Of a DNA stretch of 64,000 nucleotides, positions 44,707-53,605 are shown piece after piece. Both the position numbers and the translations under genes were made by a program. The stretch lies in contig NC_004463.1 in assembly GCF_000011365.1 (NCBI RefSeq), positions 5,814,001 to 5,878,000 of the forward strand, in the 5' to 3' direction. The DNA comes from Bradyrhizobium diazoefficiens USDA 110 (lineage in GTDB: Bacteria; Pseudomonadota; Alphaproteobacteria; Rhizobiales; Xanthobacteraceae). The notes below the pieces were generated by a model, which had not been told where the DNA came from, did not search any database, and worked only from the letters and a program-made list of their open reading frames with translations. Position 1 is the stretch's first letter; every line of letters begins with the position of its first letter.

Positions 44707-45366
44707 ATGACACTTCCGATCGGCACCACCGCCCCCGACTTCGAAGCTGAGACGACCGAAGGGAAGATCAAGTTCCACGATTGGATCGGCAACAGCTGGG
44801 CACTGCTGTTCTCGCACCCCAAGGACTTCACGCCGGTTTGTACGACCGAGCTCGGCGCACTGGCCAAGCTGAAGCCGGAATTCGACAAGCGCGGCGTCAA
44901 GCTGATGGGCCTCTCGGTCGATCCGGTCGATCGCCACGCGAAGTGGTCTGAGGACATCAAGGAGACGCAAGGCGCGGCTCCGAACTATCCGATGATCGGC
45001 GACACCGACTTCAACGTCTCCAAGCTGTACGAGATGCTGCCGGCCTCGACCTCGGGTGATCCCCTCACCCGCACGCCTGCCGACAACCAGACCGTCCGCA
45101 ACGTCTTCATCATCGGGCCGGACAAGAAGATCAAGCTGGTGCTGGTCTATCCGATGACAACGGGGCGGAACTTCCAGGAGATCCTGCGCGTCGTCGACTC
45201 GCTCCAGCTCACCGCCAAGCACCGCGTCGCAACCCCGGCCGACTGGACGCAGGGCGAGGACGTGATCATCGCAGGCTCGGTCTCCAACGACGAGGCCAAG
45301 ACGATCTACCCGCAGGGCTGGAAAGAGCCGAAGCCCTACATCCGGATCGTGCCGCAGCCTAAGTGA
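44707..45366 (+). CDS. 1-Cys peroxiredoxin (Prx6 subfamily)
   Basis: 219 residues. The peroxidatic motif is FTPVCTTE with Cys45; preceding SHPKDF and the long C-terminal extension (PADWTQGEDVIIAGSVSNDEA) are typical of Prx6-type enzymes, and no resolving cysteine is present. It reduces hydrogen peroxide and organic hydroperoxides in the cytosol, with an external thiol donor. It is monocistronic with a strong terminator. GAGGT precedes the ATG. Confidence 0.93.
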   Translation: MTLPIGTTAPDFEAETTEGKIKFHDWIGNSWALLFSHPKDFTPVCTTELGALAKLKPEFDKRGVKLMGLSVDPVDRHAKWSEDIKETQGAAPNYPMIGDTDFNVSKLYEMLPASTSGDPLTRTPADNQTVRNVFIIGPDKKIKLVLVYPMTTGRNFQEILRVVDSLQLTAKHRVATPADWTQGEDVIIAGSVSNDEAKTIYPQGWKEPKPYIRIVPQPK

Positions 45367-45401
45367 CTTTTGGCGGTCGCGAATAGCGACCGCTAAAAGT
45401 C
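45365..45401 (+). terminator. Terminator hairpin of the peroxiredoxin gene
   Basis: GACTTTTGGCGGTCGC pairs with GCGACCGCTAAAAGTC around GAATA, with one mismatch, beginning inside the stop codon. The AAAA/TTTT arms make it usable on both strands. Confidence 0.75.
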
Positions 45402-45480
45402 ATCCCGGGATGGTCCGAAGGACCAGACCCGGGATCTCGAGATTCCGGGCTCGGTGCTGACGCACCGCCCCGGAATGACC
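45401..45480. repeat. Interspersed palindromic repeat
   Basis: CATCCCGGGATGGTCCGAAGG followed by ATTCCGGGCTCGGTGCTGAC and CGCCCCGGAATGACC forms nested inverted arms (ATTCCGGG/CCCCGGAAT). It fills the space between the peroxiredoxin terminator and the chemoreceptor gene. Confidence 0.55.
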
Positions 45481-45491
45481 GCGTTGGAGCC

Positions 45492-47222
45492 CTACGCCGC
45501 GTGAACGCGCTCGAGGAAGCCGTCGACCTCGGCCTTCAGATGCAGGCTCTCGCCCGACAGCGCCTGCGCGGAGGCAAACATCCGGCTCGACGTCTCGCCG
45601 GTCTCGCTTGCGCCCTTGGCGGCGTGACGGACGTTGACGGCGACCTCGGCCGTACCCGAGACCGCGGCGCGAACACTGGCCACGATGTTGTGGGTGGCGC
45701 TCTTCTGCTGCTCGACCGCAGCCGAGATCGAGCCGGCGATGCCGCTGATGCGCTCGATGGTCTGGCTGATCGCCCTGATGGCGGCGACCGATTCCTCGGT
45801 CGCAAGCTGCATGCTGGCGATCTGGTTCGAGATCTCGTCGGTCGCCTTGGCGGTCTGGCCGGCGAGCGTCTTGACCTCCTGAGCCACGACCGCAAAGCCG
45901 CGGCCGGCATCGCCGGCACGCGCGGCTTCGATGGTGGCGTTCAGCGCCAGGAGGTTGGTCTGCTCGGCGATTGAGGTGATCAGCTTGACGACGTCGCCGA
46001 TGCGCGTGCCCGCCTCGGAGAGCTGCGCGATGCGCTGGTCGGTGACCTCGGCCTGCCTCACCGCCTCGGCGGAGATCTCGTTCGATTCCTGCACTCTCCG
46101 GGTGATCTCGGAGATCGACTGGCTCAGCTCGTCGGAGGCTGACGCCGCCGAACGCACGTGCTCGGAGGCGTCCTCGGACGCCCCGGCCGACTGTGCGGAC
46201 AGATCGGCGGTCGAGCGTGCGGTGTCGGTCAATTGCCGCGCCACCCGCTCGAACTCGCCTGACGACGTCAGCACCTTGTCGAGGATGCCGCCGACGCTGC
46301 CGCGGAACTGCTCGACGAAGTTGCGCAGGTCGGGCTTGCGCTGCTCGACTGCGGCAGCCGAAGCCGCCGCCTGCTCGCTGCGCATGCGGGCGCGCTCCAG
46401 CGAATTGCTCTTGAACACCGCGACGGTGCGGGCGATCTCGCCGATCTCGTCGGCGCGATCCTCGCAATCGATCTCGACATCGCTCTGGCCGTTCGCCAGC
46501 GCCGTGAGCGAGCGCGTGACCGAGGTCAACGGCCGGGTGACACGGCGGACGATCAGCAGGGTGAGGATTAGAACCAGCAGCGCGGCGAGCCCTGCGGCGG
46601 CGGCCATGCTCGAGATCGCCTGGGTCAGCATGCTCTCGAACTGGGCCATGGGGATGCCGACGTAGAGAATGCCGGCGACCTTGCCGGTCGCGTCCGCGAC
46701 CGGGAAATAGGCGGTCATGAAGGACTTGCCGAACAGAACGGCCGGGCCCTTGTAAGCCTCGCCACGGCGCAAGCCGGCCTGCGCCGGATGATCGGCGGCA
46801 AGCTGGGTGCCGACGGCGCGGTCGCCATTCTCCTTCTTCACATTGGTCGAGCGACGGACGAACTGCCCGCTCGCCTCGTCGAACACGAACAGGGTTGCGT
46901 TGCCCCCGACATAGGACACCGCGCGGTCGACGATGGCGTGATCCCTAAATTCGGGCATCTTGGGGATCTCGGCGCGCGCGACCGCGCCATCCCGCACAGT
47001 GATCTTGGCGTCGGGCACGATCTCGGCAAAGGCCAGCGCCAGCGTGCGCAGATTGACCTCGATGTCGCGCAGCGCGCGGTCATTGAAGGCGTTGGTCAGC
47101 GACCAATAGCCGGCGCCAACCACGAGCGCCGTGTTTACGGCGATCAGCAGCACGGCGCACAGGACGGCCTTGGTGCCAAGTTTGAACTGCGGCAGGAACT
47201 TCGCCGTCGAAAGGCTGGACAT
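45492..47222 (-). CDS. Methyl-accepting chemotaxis protein with Cache sensor
   Basis: 576 residues from ATG 47222; an upstream start at 47261 is possible. Transmembrane helix 1 is [24 protein letters not shown]. The periplasmic Cache-type domain of about 150 residues includes [19 protein letters not shown] and [15 protein letters not shown]. Helix 2 is [14 protein letters not shown], followed by HAMP, then the signalling domain with the conserved hairpin [34 protein letters not shown]. It controls the CheA kinase in response to a small ligand. No che genes are adjacent. Confidence 0.9.
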   Translation of the reverse strand: MSSLSTAKFLPQFKLGTKAVLCAVLLIAVNTALVVGAGYWSLTNAFNDRALRDIEVNLRTLALAFAEIVPDAKITVRDGAVARAEIPKMPEFRDHAIVDRAVSYVGGNATLFVFDEASGQFVRRSTNVKKENGDRAVGTQLAADHPAQAGLRRGEAYKGPAVLFGKSFMTAYFPVADATGKVAGILYVGIPMAQFESMLTQAISSMAAAAGLAALLVLILTLLIVRRVTRPLTSVTRSLTALANGQSDVEIDCEDRADEIGEIARTVAVFKSNSLERARMRSEQAAASAAAVEQRKPDLRNFVEQFRGSVGGILDKVLTSSGEFERVARQLTDTARSTADLSAQSAGASEDASEHVRSAASASDELSQSISEITRRVQESNEISAEAVRQAEVTDQRIAQLSEAGTRIGDVVKLITSIAEQTNLLALNATIEAARAGDAGRGFAVVAQEVKTLAGQTAKATDEISNQIASMQLATEESVAAIRAISQTIERISGIAGSISAAVEQQKSATHNIVASVRAAVSGTAEVAVNVRHAAKGASETGETSSRMFASAQALSGESLHLKAEVDGFLERVHAA

Positions 47223-47330
47223 GAATGGAATGACCCCCGTAATTCCTGCATAATCGTGCAATCGGCTTACGGCCGCATTAACGGCGGTTCACGCCACGGC
47301 ATGCTTTACAAATCGTAAACGAGGACACCC

Positions 47331-48776
47331 CTGACCACGCCAAGCGCGCCGCCTGTCATCGTCTGGTTTCGCGATGACCTTCGTCTGGCCGATCACCCCG
47401 CCCTCCACGCCGCCACCAAGACCGGCGCGCCGGTCATTTGCCTCTATGTGCTGGACGAGACGGCCGGTCGCGCGCCGGGCGGCGCGGCGCGCTGGTGGTT
47501 GGCACAGTCGCTGCGGGCGCTCGGCGCCGAGATCGCCGCGCGCGGCGGATCGCTGATCCTGCGCAAGGGACCGGCGGCGGGGGTGATCCCCGAGGAGGCG
47601 CGCGAAAGCGGCGCCCGCGCCGTCTACTGGAATGGGATCGCCCAGGCGCCGCATCAAGCGATCGAGCGGCGGCTCGAAGCGGCGCTGGCAAAGCTCGGCG
47701 TGGACTCGCAAAGCTTCCCGGGCGACCTCCTAGTCCCGCCCTCGGCGATCCGCAACAAGGAAGGCCGGGGCCTGCGCGTGTTCACGCCGTTCTGGCGGCG
47801 CGTCCTCTCGCTCGGTGATCCGCCAAAACCCCTGCCCGCGCCGAAGCAGCTGCGCCCGGGTCCAAAGATCGTGAGCGACAGGCTGGAGAGCTGGCAGCTC
47901 GCGCCGACCAAGCCCGATTGGGCGGGCGGCCTGCGCGAGCGCTGGACGCCGGGCGAAGCCTCGGCCCGCGCGCGCCTGCGCGACTTCCTCAAGACGATCG
48001 CGCGCGGCTATGCCGGCGACCGCGACCGCCCGGACCGGGTGGGCACGTCAGGCCTGTCGCCGCATTTGCGGTTCGGCGAGCTCAGCCCGCGGCAGGTCTG
48101 GCACGCCGCGCGCTTCGCCGCGGCCGAGGATGCGGCGCTCGGGCCCGGCATCGAGAAGTTCCTGAGCGAGCTCGGCTGGCGCGAATTCTGCCGCCACCTC
48201 CTCCACGACCACCCCGACCTCGCCACCGAAAACCTGCAAACGAACTTCGACGGCTTCCCGTGGCAGTCCGACGGCAAGGTGCTCGCCGCCTGGCAGCGCG
48301 GGCGCACCGGGTATCCCATCGTCGATGCCGGCCTGCGCGAGCTCTGGCACACCGGTGTGATGCACAACCGGGTGCGGATGGTGGTGGCGTCCTTCCTGGT
48401 CAAGCACCTCCTGATCGACTGGCGCGATGGCGAGGCCTGGTTCTGGGACACGCTGGTCGATGCGGATGCCGGCAGCAATCCCGCCAACTGGCAGTGGGTC
48501 GCGGGCTGCGGCGCCGATGCTGCGCCCTATTTCCGCGTGTTCAATCCGCAGCTGCAGGGCGAGAAGTTCGATCCCGATGGAACCTATGTCCGGCGCTGGG
48601 TGCCGGAGCTGCAAGGACTGCCGGCGAAGCTGATCCACCAGCCCTGGCAGGCGACGCCGAACGAGCTGGCGAGCGCCGGCGTCACGCTCGGCAAGACCTA
48701 TCCGCAGCCGATCGTCGATCACGCCCGGGGACGCGAGCGCGCGCTCTCCGCCTACGCAAAGATCCGCAAAGGTTGA
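47331..48776 (+). CDS. phrB: Deoxyribodipyrimidine photolyase
   Basis: 481 residues if started at CTG 47331. The N-terminal photolyase core (PPVIVWFRDDLRLADHPAL) begins within ten codons of that CTG. No ATG, GTG or TTG occurs in frame between the upstream stop (47316) and GTG 47448, which lies too far inside the domain. GAGGA lies 5 bases before the CTG. The FAD domain carries the class I signatures TGYPIVDAGLRELWHTG, HNRVRMVVASFLVKHLL and DADAGSNPANWQWVAGCGAD. It repairs UV pyrimidine dimers using light, FADH- and an antenna chromophore. Confidence 0.87.
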   Translation: MTTPSAPPVIVWFRDDLRLADHPALHAATKTGAPVICLYVLDETAGRAPGGAARWWLAQSLRALGAEIAARGGSLILRKGPAAGVIPEEARESGARAVYWNGIAQAPHQAIERRLEAALAKLGVDSQSFPGDLLVPPSAIRNKEGRGLRVFTPFWRRVLSLGDPPKPLPAPKQLRPGPKIVSDRLESWQLAPTKPDWAGGLRERWTPGEASARARLRDFLKTIARGYAGDRDRPDRVGTSGLSPHLRFGELSPRQVWHAARFAAAEDAALGPGIEKFLSELGWREFCRHLLHDHPDLATENLQTNFDGFPWQSDGKVLAAWQRGRTGYPIVDAGLRELWHTGVMHNRVRMVVASFLVKHLLIDWRDGEAWFWDTLVDADAGSNPANWQWVAGCGADAAPYFRVFNPQLQGEKFDPDGTYVRRWVPELQGLPAKLIHQPWQATPNELASAGVTLGKTYPQPIVDHARGRERALSAYAKIRKG

Positions 48777-48842
48777 GGGTTGCTTTGACACAATTTTGAA
48801 ACCCGCTATCGTCATCGCTCCATACAAACCGTGGGGGACGAT

Positions 48843-49145
48843 ATGGACGACGATAAGCCGATCACCGAACAGGCAATGGAGACGATCACCACCGCCGTGG
48901 ATGCGACCAAGGACGCCGCAGTCACGGCCGTCAAGAAGGTCAGGAAAGCCGCCAAGAAGGTCGCGAAGAAAGTAGCGCCGAAGAAGGCCAAGAAGGCTTC
49001 CAAGAAGAAGGCCAAGAAGACTTCGAAGAAGGCCGCAAAGAAGTCGTCGAAAAAGGCGGCCAAGAAGACCGCGAAGAAGGCCGTGAAGAAATCCGCGAAG
49101 AAGGCCGCCAAGAAGAAAAAGAAGGCCAAGAAGGCCAAGCGCTGA
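48843..49145 (+). CDS. Lysine/alanine-rich histone H1-like DNA-binding protein
   Basis: 100 residues from ATG 48843, preceded by GGGGGAC. A short acidic N-terminus (DDDKPITEQAMETI) and an amphipathic helix precede about 70 residues made almost only of Lys, Ala and Ser in AAKK/SKKAAKK repeats, the pattern of bacterial histone H1-like proteins (HC1/HC2, AlgP). It probably binds DNA non-specifically and compacts or protects the nucleoid. It lies 66 bp after the photolyase on the same strand, which hints at joint expression. Confidence 0.78.
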   Translation: MDDDKPITEQAMETITTAVDATKDAAVTAVKKVRKAAKKVAKKVAPKKAKKASKKKAKKTSKKAAKKSSKKAAKKTAKKAVKKSAKKAAKKKKKAKKAKR

Positions 49146-49171
49146 TCGCGCTCCCGAGAGCAGACACGAAC

Positions 49172-49203
49172 AAGCCTTCGGGTGCGGACGCGCCCGGAGG
49201 CTT
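49172..49203 (+). terminator. Possible terminator hairpin after the histone-like gene
   Basis: AAGCCTTCGGG pairs with CCCGGAGGCTT (one G-T pair) around a 10-nt loop. There is no clear T-tract. Confidence 0.4.
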
Positions 49204-49217
49204 CGTCCCGCAACAGC

Positions 49218-49961
49218 CTATCCTCGCCGCTTGGCTGCGCGCCGCCCCGGATGATGGACCCCTCGCGGGTCGCGAAATTCGCTGCGATGGCCGCGCCGGT
49301 CCTCCATGGCAAAGCGCCGCCGTTTCTCGGGCGAGCCGAACTGCTTGATCACCCGCCTGCCGTTGACCTTCTTGATGACGTAGCCGCCCTCGGTCATCGA
49401 GAACGGCTCCTTCAGCGTTCCCTTGTGGTCGAACTTGGTGCCGCTCGGATGCTCGAACGGTTCGAACCAGGACGGATAGACGAAGTTCGACATCTCGAAG
49501 CCGCCGACGCGGAAGGAGTCCTCCTCGACGGCGTCGCAGACCTCATAGGCGTATTGCGTGTTCCTATTCTTGTCGGCCCAGAGATTGGCCATGGGGTCGA
49601 GCACCATCTCGAACAGCTCGTGCGAGGCCGCGACGCTGACGGGCTCCTCGCCCAGCGCCTTGACGAAGATCTTCGAGATCGGCTGGCCGCGATGCGTCAG
49701 CTCATGGCGCCCGAGCAGCCCCTCATGCGAGGCGTCGTCGAAATAGACGAGCTGCCAATCGGTGGGCTTCGGCCTTTTCGTGACATAAAGGTCGACCGGA
49801 TAGCCCCACACCGGCAGGAAATGCTTGTCGTAACATTTCTGGAGCGCCGCGGTGAGCTGGCTCATCATGCGGCCGCTGATCGTTTCCTCCGCGTAGTTGA
49901 TGCAGGCAATCCGGACCGGCTTCAGGGACCGGCCGAGCAGCGCACGTCTCGCCTTCTTCAT
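49218..49961 (-). CDS. Conserved protein with HELFE motif (possible metallopeptidase-like)
   Basis: 247 residues from ATG 49961 (MKKARRALLGRSL). The centre has VAASHELFEMVLDPMANL, a His-Glu-x-x-Glu motif reminiscent of zinc metallopeptidases but not a standard HExxH. The later conserved block EVCDAVEEDSFRVGG, MSNFVYPSWFEPF and GTKFDHKGTL is aromatic. The C-terminus is strongly basic (KRRRFAMEDRRGHRSEFRD). There is no signal peptide. I do not recognise a characterised family; enzymatic function is a guess from the motif. Confidence 0.6.
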   Translation of the reverse strand: MKKARRALLGRSLKPVRIACINYAEETISGRMMSQLTAALQKCYDKHFLPVWGYPVDLYVTKRPKPTDWQLVYFDDASHEGLLGRHELTHRGQPISKIFVKALGEEPVSVAASHELFEMVLDPMANLWADKNRNTQYAYEVCDAVEEDSFRVGGFEMSNFVYPSWFEPFEHPSGTKFDHKGTLKEPFSMTEGGYVIKKVNGRRVIKQFGSPEKRRRFAMEDRRGHRSEFRDPRGVHHPGRRAAKRRG

Positions 49962-50057
49962 GGAAATCACCGCGTGAAAGGGAAGCTGAAATGCGGCCAG
50001 CCTAACACGGCGCGCCGCGCACGTCAGAGATGTATGCCGTCGCCTCGCCCCGTCAGC

Positions 50058-50930
50058 CTAGACGCGCCGGTTGACCACGAACACCGCGGCCGCGCACATC
50101 GCCATGCCCGCAATCGCCAGCGCATCGAGCTTCTCGTCGAACAGTGCGTAAGCCATCAGCGCGGTCACGGCGGGCACGAGATAGAACAGGCTCGCGACCG
50201 ACGTCGCCGCGGCGTGGCGGATCAGCCAGTACAACAGCCCGATCGATCCGATCGAGAGCGCTACAGTGAGCCAGGCGAGCGCGAGCACGAACTCCCGCGT
50301 CCAGTGCACCACGCGATCCTCGAACAGGAAGGCGCCGATCGCGAAGAAGATGGTGACGGCCACATATTGCACGAAATTGCCGGCGCGCCAGTCGATGTGG
50401 TTGCAGTAACGGCGCTGATAGAGCGTGCCGAGCGTGATGCTGATCAGCGAGACCACCGAGGCAAGCCAGCCGAGCCCGGCTTCGCCGGTCGTGGGACGGT
50501 TGTGCAGGATCAGCACCACGCCGCCGAGGCCGAGCACGAGCCCCGCCCATTGCACCGGCGTCACCTTCTCGCCCAGCCAGCGGTTGGCGATGGTCGAGGT
50601 CAGGATCGGCTGCAGGCCCGGAATCAGTGCGGAGAGCCCGGCCGGAATCGAATGCGCGATCGCGATCGCGGTGCCGCCGAGATAGAAGCCATGGACGAGG
50701 ATGCCGGCAACCGCGCTGTGCGCGATGCCAATACGGTTGGGCCATTTCGGCCGCGCAATGCCTGCGATGATCGCCATCAGGCCGACCACGATCGCCATGC
50801 GGATGGCGAGATAGGTCAAGGGATCGGCGTTGCTGATGACGTATTTGGTGCCGATGAATCCGGTGCTCCAGAGCAGGACGAACAGGATCGGCGCGGCGCG
50901 TGCGGTCAGGGCTTCTTGATTATGGTTCAT
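50058..50930 (-). CDS. DMT-superfamily (EamA) transporter
   Basis: 290 residues from ATG 50930 with ten hydrophobic helices in two EamA repeats (LFVLLWSTGFIGTKYVI ... WAGLVLGLGGVVLIL; LASVVSLISITLGTLYQRRY ... AIAGMAMCAAAVFVVNRR). Proline/glycine pattern GLSALIPGLQPILT is typical. It is an inner-membrane metabolite exporter or importer of unknown substrate. Confidence 0.87.
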   Translation of the reverse strand: MNHNQEALTARAAPILFVLLWSTGFIGTKYVISNADPLTYLAIRMAIVVGLMAIIAGIARPKWPNRIGIAHSAVAGILVHGFYLGGTAIAIAHSIPAGLSALIPGLQPILTSTIANRWLGEKVTPVQWAGLVLGLGGVVLILHNRPTTGEAGLGWLASVVSLISITLGTLYQRRYCNHIDWRAGNFVQYVAVTIFFAIGAFLFEDRVVHWTREFVLALAWLTVALSIGSIGLLYWLIRHAAATSVASLFYLVPAVTALMAYALFDEKLDALAIAGMAMCAAAVFVVNRRV

Positions 50931-51028
50931 TGCCGCCCTCATTGCCCCATGGGGGCCGATGCGGCAATGCGAATTTCTCGCCTAGCGATGCTGCGCTGCG
51001 ACGAGCGGCAGCGGCTCGGATCAGCCGC

Positions 51029-51475
51029 TCACCATTCTTCCGGACAGGGGTCGATGATCTTCCAGAGCTCGACGCCGTTCTTGATCTTCTTCATGTCGGT
51101 GGTGAGCCCGCCATTGCGGCGGATCCAGTCCTTCACCGTGTCAGGATAGTAGGACATCAGGTCGGACGTCCCTTCCGAGCTGGTGACCTTGATGCCGAAG
51201 GTGAAGGCCTTGTCGTAATAGGCCTGATGGAAGCCGAGGCTGGCGCGCGGCGTTACGCAGATCTTGTTCATCGGCACGATGCCGAGCACGAGCGTGCAGG
51301 CCGAGTTGCAGATGCCGTCGATGATGACGCGCTCGCCCTTCTCGCGGACACGCTTGTACTTGGCCTTGTACTCCTCGACATAGCCGCCATGGTCGCGGGT
51401 AATGTGCAGCTCGGCCCGCGCCGGCGTGGCGGCGGCGAGGCAGAGCAACAGCAGGCTCAAAAGCGTGATGCGCAT
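51029..51475 (-). CDS. Secreted protein with ClpP-like serine motif
   Basis: 148 residues with signal peptide ITLLSLLLLCLAAATPARA. The mature protein reads HGGYVEEYKAKYKRVREKGE, then VIIDGICNSACTLVLG and ITC-like VTPRASLGFHQAY. The SAC centre followed by a His about 25 residues later resembles the ClpP/crotonase fold of small periplasmic proteins, with Ser and His as possible catalytic residues. This is motif-level inference. No neighbours indicate a role. Confidence 0.55.
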   Translation of the reverse strand: MRITLLSLLLLCLAAATPARAELHITRDHGGYVEEYKAKYKRVREKGERVIIDGICNSACTLVLGIVPMNKICVTPRASLGFHQAYYDKAFTFGIKVTSSEGTSDLMSYYPDTVKDWIRRNGGLTTDMKKIKNGVELWKIIDPCPEEW

Positions 51476-51767
51476 GGCGGCGGACGACGAAAGCCTTCAG
51501 GAATGGGACCGGCCTCGAAGGACCCCCAAAGGGCCGGCAACAGGATTCTAAACCGAATTCTCTTTGGTCATACTTGTGTGGGGAATTCGTTAAGCATCCC
51601 GAAAAGGCCAAAAATGGGCAGGGTCCGGCCGCACTTCCGGCAATTCTGTCACACCCACCCGGGAATCGGCGGGACTGGCCCCGTTTTCCGGCCGCCGGAC
51701 AGGTGTCCTGGCGGCTTGAAATGGCTATAACCGGACGACCTATTCGCGCGGGTTCCGGAGAATCGAG

Positions 51768-52031
51768 ATGAGCAAGTTGAAGCTTGTAGCCGCGGTTGCT
51801 GCCCTGTCGGCCGCAATCCTAGCCCCTGGTCTCGCGGAGGCGCGGGGACATCACCGGTACCACCGCTCCTACGTCAACCCGCTGCCCTACCCGATTAGCT
51901 ATCTGCACAATTACGGCCCCGGCATCACCCCCGGCACCTTCGCCTATTACGACGGCCCCTCGACCAACCGCTGCTACCAGAGCGCGGCCGCCTATGTCGG
52001 CCAGGACCGCCGCCGGCACCCCTGCTTCTGA
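51768..52031 (+). CDS. Small secreted protein
   Basis: 87 residues from ATG 51768, with GGAGA at 7 bases. Signal peptide LVAAVAALSAAILAPGLAEA. The mature 62 residues are rich in His, Tyr and Pro (RGHHRYHRSYVNPLPYPISY) with two cysteines (NRCYQSAAAY, RRHPCF). Unknown family; possibly an envelope stress or metal-binding protein. Confidence 0.55.
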   Translation: MSKLKLVAAVAALSAAILAPGLAEARGHHRYHRSYVNPLPYPISYLHNYGPGITPGTFAYYDGPSTNRCYQSAAAYVGQDRRRHPCF

Positions 52032-52061
52032 GGGGCGCCGGCGCGTCCGCTGCGGGCGTCC

Positions 52062-52523
52062 CTATCTGGCGGCGCCCGACAGCAGCAATTGCTTCTCGAT
52101 CTCGTAGACCGGCAGCTTGACGAGGTCCTTGCCCACCTCGCCCTGAAGCGCCTTGCGCACGACGTCCGAATAATCGGCGCGGATCATGCCGAGCGCACGC
52201 GGCGAGGCCACCATGGTCAGGGCCGACGTCTCGCCCGAGCTGACCGCGGCGTCGAGCCGGCTGGCCAGGCCGCGCAGGAAGGCGCGCTCGGCCTCATCGT
52301 GCCAATCGGTCTGCTCGACCGAGCTGCGCGCACCGCCGGCTGCGCCATGCAATCGGCCCGGCGCATCGCTCCCTTGTGCGCTCGTCGGGGGATTGGGCTG
52401 CTCGTGCACCTCCCTGGTGTGCAGGTTCGGAAACATCTCGTCGCCGAGGTTTTCCAGAATGAGCGCCTTGCGCCCGTCGCACACGACCAGCCAGTCACCC
52501 TTGTCGATTCTCATCTTGTCCAT
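52062..52523 (-). CDS. Host attachment family protein (BaeRF-like)
   Basis: 153 residues from ATG 52523, with GGAG about 9 bases upstream. The N-terminus DWLVVCDGRKALILENLGDE, the acidic/His segment NLHTREVHEQPNPP, DWHDEAERAFLRGLASRLD and the C-terminal VYEIEKQLL match the family annotated as proteins required for attachment to host cells, which has an eRF1-like fold. The biochemical role is unknown; plant attachment is only a family label. Confidence 0.75.
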   Translation of the reverse strand: MDKMRIDKGDWLVVCDGRKALILENLGDEMFPNLHTREVHEQPNPPTSAQGSDAPGRLHGAAGGARSSVEQTDWHDEAERAFLRGLASRLDAAVSSGETSALTMVASPRALGMIRADYSDVVRKALQGEVGKDLVKLPVYEIEKQLLLSGAAR

Positions 52524-52861
52524 TGCACAGCTCCAAGCAAACGGTGGGCCCCGGACCGATGCGGACGACCGGCCGAACGCGCTCTTCGTATTCCGCGAAG
52601 GACGGCCCACGGCGACAAGACTAGGGAGGATGCACCGAAGATGAATTGCGCAGGATCAAGGTTGGTGGCGATGTCCCGCGATGCGGCCGCGAGGCAAGCA
52701 CGACATGGCCAGAAGCGCGGAGCTGGAGTAATCTGGCACAGCCGGATCAGGCCCGCGGCGGAGCGACTGAAGATTTGTTCATCAGCATTACATTTCGGTT
52801 CCGCCACAATTTGATCAGAACAACTTCGATATCCTGCATCGCGTAAGCGGAGGAAGACATT

Positions 52862-53146
52862 ATGAATCTGAAGATTGGCCTCGTCGCCGCGTCCCTGTTC
52901 GGTGCCCTCGCGGCATCGCCGGCGGCGTCCGCCATGCCCATCGCGCCTGCACCTGCCGTCCCGCAGGTCTCCGACGTCGAGCAGGTGCGCATGGTCTGCG
53001 ATGCTTGGGGGCGCTGTTTCTGGCGTCCGAACTATTATGGATATTACGGCCCGCGGCCGTACTACGGCCCCCGATATTATGGACCGCCGCGCTACTACGG
53101 CGGCTACGGCCCGCGCTATTATGGTTACGGCTATCGCCGCTGGTAA
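52862..53146 (+). CDS. Small secreted Tyr/Gly/Pro-rich protein
   Basis: 94 residues. Signal peptide IGLVAASLFGALAASPAASA, then a short linker with VRMVCDAWGRCFWRPNYYG and a tail of about 40 residues dominated by Tyr, Gly, Pro and Arg (PRYYGGYGPRYYGYGYRRW). Such tails are common in small alphaproteobacterial envelope proteins of unknown function. It is followed by a strong terminator. Confidence 0.6.
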   Translation: MNLKIGLVAASLFGALAASPAASAMPIAPAPAVPQVSDVEQVRMVCDAWGRCFWRPNYYGYYGPRPYYGPRYYGPPRYYGGYGPRYYGYGYRRW

Positions 53147-53150
53147 CATT

Positions 53151-53179
53151 CGAAGGGGCCCTCGGGGCCCCTTCGCTTT
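53151..53179 (+). terminator. Rho-independent terminator
   Basis: Perfect 10-bp stem CGAAGGGGCC / GGCCCCTTCG with a 5-nt loop, followed by CTTTTGC. Confidence 0.88.
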
Positions 53180-53237
53180 TGCAAGATCGCGGATCGTCCA
53201 CGCGCGCCTGTTCGGCCGGCCTGGAGCAATTCCAAAA

Positions 53238-53251
53238 CTGATCTAGATCAA
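53238..53251. promoter_or_regulatory. FixK/FNR-type box
   Basis: CTGATCTAGATCAA matches 13 of 14 positions of the FixK consensus TTGATCTAGATCAA and is itself a near-perfect palindrome. Its centre (53244.5) lies 41.5 bp upstream of the ATG at 53286, the distance at which such activators contact RNA polymerase if transcription begins at or next to the ATG. Confidence 0.7.
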
Positions 53252-53285
53252 AGAGAAAAATTCGCCACGCCGACATTCTGCGACG

Positions 53286-53459
53286 ATGGCCGACCTGATT
53301 GTTTTTCGATGCCCCCAGACGGGCATGAATGTGCAGACGCATCTGGAGAAGCAGCAGATACCGGAGGGACGGAGCTTCGAGTCCTTCGTCTGCCCCGCCT
53401 GCACGCGCATCCATTTCATCGACCTCGCCTCCGGCCAACCGATGAACCGGGAACGTTGA
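53286..53459 (+). CDS. Zinc-ribbon-like microprotein behind a FixK box
   Basis: 57 residues from ATG 53286 to TGA 53459, shorter than usual gene-calling limits. It contains two cysteine pairs' worth of ligands: FRCPQTGMNVQTH (Cys9, His19) and FVCPACTRIHFI (Cys36, Cys39, His43), the layout of a small zinc finger. There is no ribosome site before the ATG. The FixK-type box 41.5 bp upstream of the start suggests induction at low oxygen. Function unknown. Confidence 0.6.
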   Translation: MADLIVFRCPQTGMNVQTHLEKQQIPEGRSFESFVCPACTRIHFIDLASGQPMNRER

Positions 53460-53605
53460 CGGTGACAATGATCTGACGGACGCCTTGGCATGATGTCCGC
53501 AATACTACGGCCCGGAATCCGGTTTACTGAAGCGCGATGTTTCGCCATTGATGGCGATGTACCGACGTTCATTTCATTGTCACATTGCAGCAGCCGGCCA
53601 GACGC

